DNA from: Acetobacteraceae bacterium UBA6159
GTDB lineage: Bacteria; Pseudomonadota; Alphaproteobacteria; Acetobacterales; Acetobacteraceae
NCBI GenBank assembly: GCA_002422345.1
Contig: DIUL01000143.1
Location: 1 to 7,799 of the forward strand
Length of the DNA: 7,799 bases
Direction of reading: 5' to 3'
In this document: positions 1-5,434 of the stretch, piece after piece
How the letters are laid out: every line of letters starts with the position of its first letter
Numbering within the stretch: the stretch's first letter is position 1
Made by a program: the position numbers and the translations under genes
The notes under the pieces: generated by a model
Database searches by the model: none
Told to the model about the DNA's origin: nothing
Seen by the model: the letters and a program-made list of their open reading frames with translations, nothing else

Positions 1-1
1 G

Positions 2-313
2 ATTGACCGTAACCTCGTGCGCACCAGTGCGGACTACCCCAGCCCGGATGCCGAGGTGGCCCGCCTGGAGATCGACCCCGTGCTGGCGCTGTTCGACGCC
101 GTGGTGTTGATGTCGCGGAACCCGGAGGCAGTGGGGCGGTCGTTCTGGGAGGACCCGGCGATGGTCAGCGCGCTGTATGGCGATGCGGGGGAGCGGCCGG
201 CGGAGGCCTGGGACCCAATGGTGCTGGGGGACATGCGCCATCCGCTGTTCCTGGAACACAAGCGCCGGTTCGAGTTCTGGCAGGATGCGCAGGGTGACGA
301 CGACGGGTGGTGA
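2..313 (+). CDS. 3' end of an unrecognised gene (partial at left edge)
   Basis: The frame is open from the first complete codon of the window to a TGA at 311-313. The true start therefore probably lies upstream, although a GTG at 17 could serve. The visible 103 residues are acidic and carry no motif I recognise. They include a hydrophobic helix-like stretch (PVLALFDAVVLM) and a charged C-terminus (HPLFLEHKRRFEFWQD, then an acidic tail). Codon use is strongly G/C at third positions, as expected for a real gene in this genome. It converges with the DUF3489-type gene to its right, with 191 bp between the two stops. Function is unknown. The C-terminal amphipathic and charged character gives no further clue. 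Confidence 0.6.
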   Translation: MDRNLVRTSADYPSPDAEVARLEIDPVLALFDAVVLMSRNPEAVGRSFWEDPAMVSALYGDAGERPAEAWDPMVLGDMRHPLFLEHKRRFEFWQDAQGDDDGW

Positions 314-452
314 TGCGTGGGAAACATGCCCACGGCCAACCTCTGCTCCGTCCAGCCAGGTCCTCAGGAGAATGTCACGTTTGGCGCCGGTCATTCAGCT
401 TGCTGATTCGCGATAGGCACCGTGACATCAGCGGTGGAGTCACGGCCGACGG

Positions 453-483
453 CGCCGCCACCCGCGTGCGGCAGGTGGCGGCG
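453..483. terminator. Perfect 10-bp hairpin between convergent genes, possible bidirectional terminator
   Basis: CGCCGCCACC at 453-462 is the exact reverse complement of GGTGGCGGCG at 474-483, with an 11-nt loop. It lies in the gap between the plus-strand gene ending at 313 and the minus-strand gene ending at 505. There is no T-run on either side, so it is not a classical intrinsic terminator. It could still halt transcription or protect mRNA 3' ends. Confidence 0.4.
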
Positions 484-504
484 TGATCGGGTCAGTCGGG
501 GGCG

Positions 505-1272
505 TCAGCCGGTGACGCGGTAGATGCTGTAGGACCCTTTTGCCCCCTCCTTGTTCGGCCCGACCTGACGGACGCGGTCGAGCACATCGACCTGGGTGCC
601 CTTCTTCTTCAACCCGGCGAGGAATCCCCTGACGGTGTGACTCTGCCAGGCAGTGGCCTCCATGATCTGGGCGATGGTCGCACCCTCGTCGCGGTGGAGG
701 AGGGCCAGAACCGTCTGCTGCTTGGTCCCCTCGCGCGGGCCGCGCGGCGCGCCGGTGGCGTGACGGGGCTTGCCGGGCAGGGCGATACGAAGGGCTGCCA
801 TTGGTCCCTCCAGGGCGGCGAGCATGTCCGTCTCCCGGTTGGTCTCGTCAGTCCAGGCGGCGAGCACCGCCTCCGCCGCCTGCCGCAGGGTCACGCGTGC
901 GGGTGGTGCGGACGCGGCTTCGAGGGCGTCGGCCACCGCCGCGGCTTCGCCTGCCACCGCGTCCTCCGTGGCCGTGTCGGGCAACGTCGGCGCGTCGGTC
1001 GGGGCGTCCGACAGTCCGATCGCGGCGAGACCCTCCGACGTTGCGCGCAGCATCAGGACCGCCCCGTCCTCACCAGTGCGCCAGGCGTAAGCGCCGTCGG
1101 TGATCAGCGCCGGCACTTCCTCGACCAGTCCCCTGTTCAGCAGGGACCGGACCACCTTCTGCCGGGCGGCAGCCGGAAGGCCTGGAGGACGGACCAGATG
1201 GTCCTCACGGGTCGCTGCGTGCTCCAGCACGGCGCGGGCGGTATCGGAAAGCTTGATCGGGGTCTGCGTCAT
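505..1272 (-). CDS. DUF3489 domain-containing protein
   Basis: A 255-residue protein whose C-terminal third (about residues 178-255) matches the DUF3489 family as I know it: KQQTVLALLHRDEGATIAQI, then WQSHTVRGFLAG and a basic KKKG turn. This is a winged-helix-like fold of unproven function. The N-terminal part (about residues 5-85: DTARAVLEHAATREDH, then RQKVVRSLLNRGLVEEV) also reads like a winged helix, as in known members of this family. The alanine-rich middle (about 90-135) looks like a linker. Two helix-turn-helix-like modules suggest DNA binding or regulation, but no target is known. The ATG start is supported by AGGAGA at 1285-1280, seven bases upstream. It lies 98 bp downstream of the 68-residue gene on the same strand and is probably cotranscribed with it. 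Such genes are common on alphaproteobacterial replicons and in accessory regions (recall). Confidence 0.85.
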   Translation of the reverse strand: MTQTPIKLSDTARAVLEHAATREDHLVRPPGLPAAARQKVVRSLLNRGLVEEVPALITDGAYAWRTGEDGAVLMLRATSEGLAAIGLSDAPTDAPTLPDTATEDAVAGEAAAVADALEAASAPPARVTLRQAAEAVLAAWTDETNRETDMLAALEGPMAALRIALPGKPRHATGAPRGPREGTKQQTVLALLHRDEGATIAQIMEATAWQSHTVRGFLAGLKKKGTQVDVLDRVRQVGPNKEGAKGSYSIYRVTG

Positions 1273-1279
1273 GATCGCG

Positions 1280-1285
1280 TCTCCT
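1280..1285 (-). promoter_or_regulatory. Ribosome binding site of the DUF3489 gene
   Basis: Read on the minus strand this is AGGAGA, seven bases before the ATG at 1272. It fixes the start of the DUF3489 protein. Confidence 0.6.
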
Positions 1286-1324
1286 GCGTAGGGAGGGCGA
1301 CCGCCGCCCTCCTACGACCTGGAG

Positions 1325-1350
1325 CCCCGCCGGGCCGCACCCGGTCGGGG
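1325..1350. other. GC-rich hairpin between the two minus-strand genes
   Basis: CCCCGCCGGG (1325-1334) pairs with CCCGG-T-CGGGG (1340-1350), giving ten G-C pairs with a single bulged T at 1345 and a 5-nt loop. It lies in the 98-bp gap between the stop of the 68-residue gene and the start of the DUF3489 gene. No T-run follows on the minus strand. It could attenuate transcription or stabilise the upstream message. Its role is inferred. Confidence 0.4.
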
Positions 1351-1370
1351 CCGTCGCGGGCGGAGGTTGT

Positions 1371-1577
1371 TCAGACCCCGAGGAACTCGGTGATCTCCTT
1401 CAGGCGCTCGGTGACGAAGCCGAGGCTCCCGGCGTCGCCCCAGGTCACGCGTTCGGGGTTGGTGCCGAAATGGTCGTCGCTGGCGGCGGCAATCCGGGCC
1501 AGGAGGGCGTCGATCTCGGCTTTGCCCGCCATGAAGGCAGCCAGGGCGGCTTCGTTGGTCTTCGGGGTGGTGGTCAT
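1371..1577 (-). CDS. Small hypothetical protein, 68 aa
   Basis: I chose the ATG at 1577 (protein begins MTTTPKTNEAALAAF) because GGAGG lies at 1587-1583, five bases before it. The same frame stays open further upstream to an ATG at 1763, but those residues look like untranslated leader. The protein has a long N-terminal amphipathic helix (NEAALAAFMAGKAEIDALLA). Next comes a conserved-looking segment, DDHFGTNPERVTWGDAGSL, and then a second helix (VTERLKEITEFLGV). The DDHFG-NP-x-x-V-x-WGD-x-GSL pattern resembles small uncharacterised proteins I recall from alphaproteobacterial plasmids and accessory regions, sometimes near DUF3489 genes. No catalytic motif is visible. It is probably the first gene of a two-gene minus-strand unit with the DUF3489 gene. 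Function is unknown. Confidence 0.75.
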   Translation of the reverse strand: MTTTPKTNEAALAAFMAGKAEIDALLARIAAASDDHFGTNPERVTWGDAGSLGFVTERLKEITEFLGV

Positions 1578-1582
1578 CTGGT

Positions 1583-1587
1583 CCTCC
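1583..1587 (-). promoter_or_regulatory. Ribosome binding site deciding the start of the 68-aa gene
   Basis: GGAGG on the minus strand, five bases from the ATG at 1577. This strong site is the reason for preferring 1577 over the more upstream in-frame ATGs at 1589 and 1763. Confidence 0.65.
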
Positions 1588-1729
1588 ATCCGCGGGGGGT
1601 TTGTTCTCTCCGCGTGATGGACCATTCGCGCTGGGGTGCGCGGGAGCCAAGCGGGATTGGGGGTAGTTTCATTGCGTAAGTGGTCGGCGGTCGAATCATC
1701 CTGTTCCAGACCCAAGCAAGCGATCATCG

Positions 1730-2071
1730 ATGGCCCGATTGAGCGGATCGGCGTCCTCATCACCCCCCAAACATCGGCGTGGCTTGTACAGCCTCAGGAA
1801 TAGCGCCCCCACGATCACTATATGTGAACAGGCCGTTGCGCCAATCAACATCGCTGTCGCCAGAGCCGATGGCGGCGCCGCCGTGATCGAGCATTTCGGG
1901 CTTCAGCACTGGGTGAGCTCTCCCATCGGTCTCTGCGCCATGAGCGGGTTGATCTTCGCCTGCGGTCTCCCGGGCTGGGCCATCGTTCGCTGGGTGTTCA
2001 ACTTCATCGACCAAAACCGTGATGCCGGCATCGATGAAGTCACGCGGCAACTGCGGGATTTTCGCAAGTGA
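1730..2071 (+). CDS. Small hypothetical protein with one predicted membrane segment
   Basis: A 113-residue frame whose second half is convincingly coding. From about 1880 to the TGA most codons end in G or C, as in the neighbouring genes. The protein has a polar N-terminus and then a hydrophobic segment at about residues 65-90 (GLCAMSGLIFACGLPGWAIV), followed by RWVFNFIDQ. It ends in a charged tail (DEVTRQLRDFRK). This suggests a single-pass inner-membrane protein with a cytoplasmic C-terminal tail. The start is uncertain: no good Shine-Dalgarno precedes the ATG at 1730, and the first 30 residues show weaker codon bias, so the real start may be later. I do not recognise the family. The opposite-strand frame over 1760-2050 is open but less protein-like. 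It is divergent from the 68-residue gene. Confidence 0.5.
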   Translation: MARLSGSASSSPPKHRRGLYSLRNSAPTITICEQAVAPINIAVARADGGAAVIEHFGLQHWVSSPIGLCAMSGLIFACGLPGWAIVRWVFNFIDQNRDAGIDEVTRQLRDFRK

Positions 2072-2081
2072 CTGTAGGGCA

Positions 2082-2276
2082 CTAACCGATCAGCACCACA
2101 GCGAGCGAGGCGCTGGTCATCACCCCAAGCGCGGAATCCGCCAGGGCGTTGATACGTTTGGCGTGCGGGTCGGGGCCGTATATCCCGCCGAGAAAGCCGC
2201 GGACGGTGGCTATCCGAGCGCTTGTTCGGTCGGCCTCGGCGATGGGTCCCGTCCGCTTGAGGATGACGCGTTCGCC
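2082..2276 (-). pseudogene. Probable transposase remnant (IS4-like fragment)
   Basis: A minus-strand frame of 64 codons is open from just after a TAA at 2279-2277 to a TAG at 2084-2082. It has no plausible start codon near its beginning. Codon third positions are overwhelmingly G or C, so the stretch was once coding. The residues include RIATVRGFLGGIYGPDPHAK, then RINALADSALGVMTSASLAV and a final VLIG. The HAKR-x-x-x-LA-x-x-x-LGV-x-x-x-ASLAV pattern resembles the N-terminal region of some alphaproteobacterial IS4-family transposases as I remember them, where GQ and more sequence would follow. Here it stops abruptly after LIG, so it is a fragment in either case. The family assignment is recall and weak. 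It could instead be the remains of an unrelated small gene. Confidence 0.4.
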
Positions 2277-2418
2277 TTACGGAGGGCATGGGCTACCAGG
2301 GAGAATGAGGGGGCTCATGAGCCTCCAGGCAGGTATGCTCTCTGTCGGCAAGTATATCTGGTTGCATACTGCGTCTCGTGGAGCAATGATTGCCCGAAAG
2401 GAAGCCTAGAATAGCAAA
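2277..2418. other. Intergenic stretch upstream of the LuxR gene
   Basis: Together with the remnant at 2082-2276 this fills the 359-bp gene-free gap from 2072 to 2430. I see no supported gene here. The sequence is less GC-rich than that to its left and includes TTGCAT (2362-2367) and AATGAT (2385-2390) at 17-bp spacing. That is a poor match to a sigma-70 promoter, but it is in the right place for the LuxR gene. Confidence 0.3.
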
Positions 2419-2424
2419 AGGGGG
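2419..2424 (+). promoter_or_regulatory. Ribosome binding site of the LuxR-type gene
   Basis: AGGGGG lies six bases before the ATG at 2431 and supports that start. Confidence 0.55.
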
Positions 2425-2430
2425 AACCAA

Positions 2431-3588
2431 ATGCGGCGACTCGATGATGCGGCTTTTCTGAAATTGCTCGACCAAGTCTACGAGGCTGCACTCGAGCCTG
2501 GCCACTGGAGCAATGTTCTCAAGGCCTTCGGCGACATTTACGACGCCAAGATAGTGCTTTTCTCCCAGGATGTTCGTCAGGGGAGTTCACTCATTTCCGA
2601 ACACCATGGTTTCGAGGAAAGCTGGCTGAGGTCCTACCGAGATCATTATGGCGCGCGCAGTCCTTGGTTGGAAGCATTCTCCCGCTTGCCTGTGGGCGTC
2701 ACGACGACGCAGGAGGCACTTTGCACACGCGAAACTTATGAGACGAGTGAATTCTACAATGAATGGTTCAAGCCACAAGGCATGTATGCAACCCTTGGTG
2801 TGATACTGGACCGCAGCGACAGGGTCGTGACAAATTTCGGGATCAACCGCTATGCGCATCGAGGACCGATCACCGAAGACGAACTTCACTTCTTTGCGCG
2901 ATTGGCTCCGCATGTGCGACGGGCATTGCAGACCCACCGCGCACTTGCTGGAGCGCGTTTCCAGCGCGACAGCGCGATGGACGCATTGGGGCGTCTCTCG
3001 CTCGGTGTGATCGTAGTGGACGAGACCTCGCGATTGATTTTCGCGAACATGGCTGCCGAGCAGATGCTGCGCACAACTGACGGCCTGTCTGTCCGCTCCG
3101 GCAAGCTGGTGGCGCTAACCCCGGCCGCTACTGGGGACGTTCAGGCCAGCGTCCGTCGTGCAGCGGCCCTGAGCGGCGCGTCCAGCACCAACCTGCAACT
3201 GCCGCACCTGGATGGTAGTCGCTTCTCCGTGCTTGTCAGTCCTCTCCGGAATCTGAGCGGGGTCGGTGTCCGTGGTCTCGGCGAACCCGCAGCAATGCTG
3301 TTCGTCCATGCGCAGGCCGCTGACAGCATGATCTTTGATGCCAAGACCCTTTCTGCTCTTTACGGTCTCACTCCGGCGGAGAGTCGACTGCTCGCGGCGC
3401 TTCTCAGTGGTGCGGAGCTGCAAAGTTATGCCGCCATGGCCGGCCTGAGCGTCAACACGGTCAAGACTTATCTGAAGCAAATCTTCAGCAAGACCGGCAA
3501 GACTCGACAGACCGACCTCCTCCGTTACGTTCTTTCCGACCCTCTTGTACAGCTCATGGCGACCAAAACGGATCACAGCGGGGCATGA
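2431..3588 (+). CDS. LuxR-family transcriptional regulator with PAS-like middle domain
   Basis: A 385-residue protein with a C-terminal LuxR-type helix-turn-helix at about residues 312-370. It opens with LTPAESRLLAALLSG (the classical LT-x-x-E start) and has the recognition-helix segment SVNTVKTYLKQIFSKTGKTR from residue 340. The middle (about 177-250) reads like a PAS domain, with LGVIVVDETSRLIFAN followed by AAEQML. The N-terminal 165 residues (starting DDAAFLKLLDQVYEAALEPG) have the layout seen in many alphaproteobacterial LuxR-like regulators that sense an unknown signal. No response-regulator receiver domain is visible, and I cannot identify an acyl-homoserine-lactone pocket. The protein should bind DNA as a dimer and activate or repress nearby genes. 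It is complete, with a good ribosome binding site. It is immediately followed by an insertion sequence, beyond which lies the large RTX gene, a plausible but unproven target. Confidence 0.9.
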   Translation: MRRLDDAAFLKLLDQVYEAALEPGHWSNVLKAFGDIYDAKIVLFSQDVRQGSSLISEHHGFEESWLRSYRDHYGARSPWLEAFSRLPVGVTTTQEALCTRETYETSEFYNEWFKPQGMYATLGVILDRSDRVVTNFGINRYAHRGPITEDELHFFARLAPHVRRALQTHRALAGARFQRDSAMDALGRLSLGVIVVDETSRLIFANMAAEQMLRTTDGLSVRSGKLVALTPAATGDVQASVRRAAALSGASSTNLQLPHLDGSRFSVLVSPLRNLSGVGVRGLGEPAAMLFVHAQAADSMIFDAKTLSALYGLTPAESRLLAALLSGAELQSYAAMAGLSVNTVKTYLKQIFSKTGKTRQTDLLRYVLSDPLVQLMATKTDHSGA

Positions 3589-3615
3589 TAGGCGGAATCA
3601 CACACTATTCTCCCT

Positions 3616-3630
3616 AGCCCGGAACACTCA
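3616..3630 (+). repeat. Left terminal inverted repeat of the IS1380-family element
   Basis: AGCCCGGAACACTCA. The reverse complement of the right end reads AGCCCGGAAAATTCA, so the first nine bases are identical and 13 of 15 match overall. Confidence 0.7.
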
Positions 3631-3714
3631 CCATGGCTGACGGGCATGGTACAGACCGCTGATCTGATGTAGGATTCGTATGTTGAAGTCAATCCCATCG
3701 AATCCCGGAAGATC

Positions 3715-5037
3715 ATGCCCGTCAAAGTTGAGACTCCCCCCGTGCTGCCTGGTCTGTCACCGGTCTGCGGCTCGCCAATCGTGGCGCGTTTCGACGGTGC
3801 GAGCATGTCATCGGACGACGGGCTTCTTGCCTTGCGCGAGGTCGAGCAGCGACTTGGCATCGCGTCGCGGCTGGCAGCCTGCACCAGCGACCCGCGTGCG
3901 CCGAGGCGGGTGCGCCACGCACTGGACGCGATCATCAGCACCCGCATGCTGATGATCGCGGCCGGCTACGAAGGCGACAACGACGCCGACAGCCTGCGCG
4001 GCGCCCCCATGTTCAAGCTGGCGAAGGGCCTTCTGCCCGATGATGCCGGCCTGTACTCGCAGCCCACCATCTCGCGCCTGGAGAACCTGCCGGATGCCCC
4101 TGCCCTACTGCGCATGGGGCATGCCATGGTCGATCGCTATTGCCAGAGCTTCCATCAGGTACCGCACCGCACCACGCTTGCCATCGACGACACCTTCCAA
4201 GTAGTACATGGCGGCCAGCAGTTACGTCTGTTCGACGCGCATTATGTTGAGTACGGCTTCCAACCGGTCGTGGTGTTCAATCAGTCAGGCTGCATGATCG
4301 CCGCCGTGCTGCGCCCGGTCAACCGGCCGAGCGACCGACAAATCGTTCGCTGCCTCAGGCTTCTGATCACGGCGATCGGTGGCAACTGTCCGCGGGTGGA
4401 GATCACACTGCGTGCCGACAGCTATTATTGGACCCCCGAGGTACTGCGCTTCTACTGCGCCCAACGGCTCGACTACACATGGCCCCCACCAGGAGGTTGC
4501 GCAAGCATATCCCAAAGCTGGAGGAGCACCGCGGCGCGTGCCGACGTCGATGCGGATGGCCGGGAGCAGCGCCACTTCAAGGACTTCTACGATGCCGCCG
4601 CAAGCTGGGACCGCGTTGAGCGCATCATCGCCCGCGTGGAGGGCCGGGCTGCGGGGGACCGACACACGCTTTATTGTCACCGGCCTCGCCACCCTGTCGG
4701 GCCAGACGATATTCCAGGAGAACTACTATGCGCGGGGTCAGGCCGAAAACCACATCAAGGCCTGGAAGACACATCCGGCAGCCGGGTCGCACGTCATGCA
4801 GCCGCGCAGTGGCCGACCAGATGCGCCTGTTCCTATTGGCCGATGTCGGGCCTGCGCACGTTGACGCCGCGCCGCTTGCGCCGGCGGGTTGCGCAGTTCG
4901 ATACGCTGTGTCTGATCAAGCTTACAGTGCGCATCGAGGTGATGACGACGCAAATTCGCTTGTACCTGCCGAAGGCGACACCGAATCATGCGATCTTCAC
5001 GCTCCTGCTGACGCGCATGCCGCGCCTTAACCGGTGA
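3715..5037 (+). pseudogene. IS1380-family transposase, multiply frameshifted
   Basis: The first 255 or so residues are a good IS1380 transposase: RFDGASMSSDDGLLALREVE, then LMIAAGYEGDNDADSLRG, SQPTISRLENLPDA and QLRLFDAHYVEYGFQPVVVF. The DDE catalytic residues can be placed: IDDT (Asp codon at 4186 or 4189), RADSYY (Asp codon at 4417) and GQAENHIK (Glu codon 4745-4747). The glutamate is in a different frame from the two aspartates. From about 4480 the family-like protein hops frame: APTRRLRKHIPKLEE in frame 3, STAAR...IIARVEG in frame 1, GTDTRFIVTGLATLSG...AWKTH in frame 2, RTSCSRAVADQMRLFLL in frame 3, then SGLRTLTPRR to the end in frame 1. At least five shifts cancel out, so the starting frame happens to remain open to the natural stop (440 codons), but its middle is nonsense. 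The product would lack the catalytic glutamate. Confidence 0.85.
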
Positions 5038-5201
5038 GCGGCCGGGTGCATTGCCCCCTCGTCCTACCACCATCAACCCCCAACGCCTGCCAGCTACCGG
5101 AACCTATCCGCCGGACCGCAAAGGCAGGCAACCAGCGACCTGAGAAGCAACAACTCCCGGTTGCTCCGCCGTCAGGCGGACGGCACTGGGACTGGAGTTG
5201 A

Positions 5202-5216
5202 TGAATTTTCCGGGCT
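5202..5216 (-). repeat. Right terminal inverted repeat of the IS1380-family element
   Basis: TGAATTTTCCGGGCT on the plus strand, the inverted partner of 3616-3630 with 13 of 15 positions matching. Confidence 0.7.
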
Positions 5217-5240
5217 CGCCTCACCCAAACGGGTGAGGCG
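5217..5240. terminator. Perfect 10-bp hairpin abutting the insertion sequence
   Basis: CGCCTCACCC (5217-5226) and GGGTGAGGCG (5231-5240) are exact reverse complements around an AAAC loop. The stem begins at the base after the right inverted repeat of the insertion sequence. No immediate T-run follows (GTGCGACTCC, then TCTTTCG), so intrinsic termination is uncertain. It may be the original terminator of the upstream LuxR gene, now displaced by the insertion. It might alternatively have been the insertion target. The remaining bases to the RTX gene start (5241-5434) show no gene and no clear promoter. Confidence 0.5.
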
Positions 5241-5420
5241 GTGCGACTCCTCTTTCGTTAAGCTTTTCACGACGCCACTCCAGGGGAGCGAACTGTGGTT
5301 CTGACCCATACAGGGCGGCGGAGCTAACCGCGTGGGGGATAAGGTGGCCTCGAGGTGCCCGCGCAGCGTTGGATGCAGCGCAATATCGCGGGGTAGAGCG
5401 ACGAAGCAGCACTCGCTTTT

Positions 5421-5426
5421 GGGGGA
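5421..5426 (+). promoter_or_regulatory. Ribosome binding site deciding the GTG start of the RTX gene
   Basis: GGGGGA lies eight bases before the GTG at 5435. The frame is open further upstream, but the residues there (rich in Arg and Ser) do not look like protein. RTX-type sequence begins within ten residues of this GTG. Confidence 0.45.
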
Positions 5427-5434
5427 ACAGGACC

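Larger units (their letters stand above)
3616..5216 (+). mobile_element. IS1380-family insertion sequence, about 1.6 kb, transposase decayed
   Basis: The element is bounded by a 15-bp imperfect inverted repeat: 3616-3630 matches the reverse complement of 5202-5216 at 13 of 15 positions. It encloses an IS1380-type transposase frame. The length of 1601 bp fits the family. The region after the transposase (5038-5201) is noncoding and contains a small perfect hairpin (TCCGCC-GTCA-GGCGGA, 5165-5180). No convincing target-site duplication is seen: TCCCT on the left compares with CGCCT on the right, three of five. The copy may therefore be old, or its exact ends may differ by a base. It sits between the LuxR-type gene and the RTX gene, 27 bp after the former's stop and 218 bp before the latter's start. 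The transposase is frameshifted, so the copy cannot move by itself. Confidence 0.8.

Noticed and set aside
637..1617. Long plus-strand open frame of 326 codons opposite the DUF3489 and 68-residue genes
   Set aside because: It lies antisense to two genes with ribosome binding sites and family-like protein sequence. Its translation is Arg/Gly-rich and has no recognisable domain, which is typical of GC-rich antisense frames.
1760..2050. Minus-strand 96-codon frame opposite the small membrane-protein gene
   Set aside because: The plus frame has better third-position G/C bias and a natural membrane segment. The minus translation is polar and low in order, and has no good ribosome binding site.
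1903..2289. Minus-strand 128-codon frame over the transposase remnant
   Set aside because: Its translation is Arg/His-rich and unnatural, while another minus frame over 2082-2276 shows the real coding signature.
2362..2390. Sigma-70-like promoter TTGCAT-17 bp-AATGAT before the LuxR-type gene
   Set aside because: Only three of six and four of six consensus bases match. The position is plausible, but this is too weak to annotate as a promoter.
2019..2414. Plus-strand 131-codon frame
   Set aside because: It overlaps the end of the membrane-protein gene and the minus-strand remnant, and its translation has no protein-like pattern.
3611..5221. Target-site duplication flanking the insertion sequence
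   Set aside because: The five flanking bases agree at only three positions (TCCCT and CGCCT), which chance can explain.
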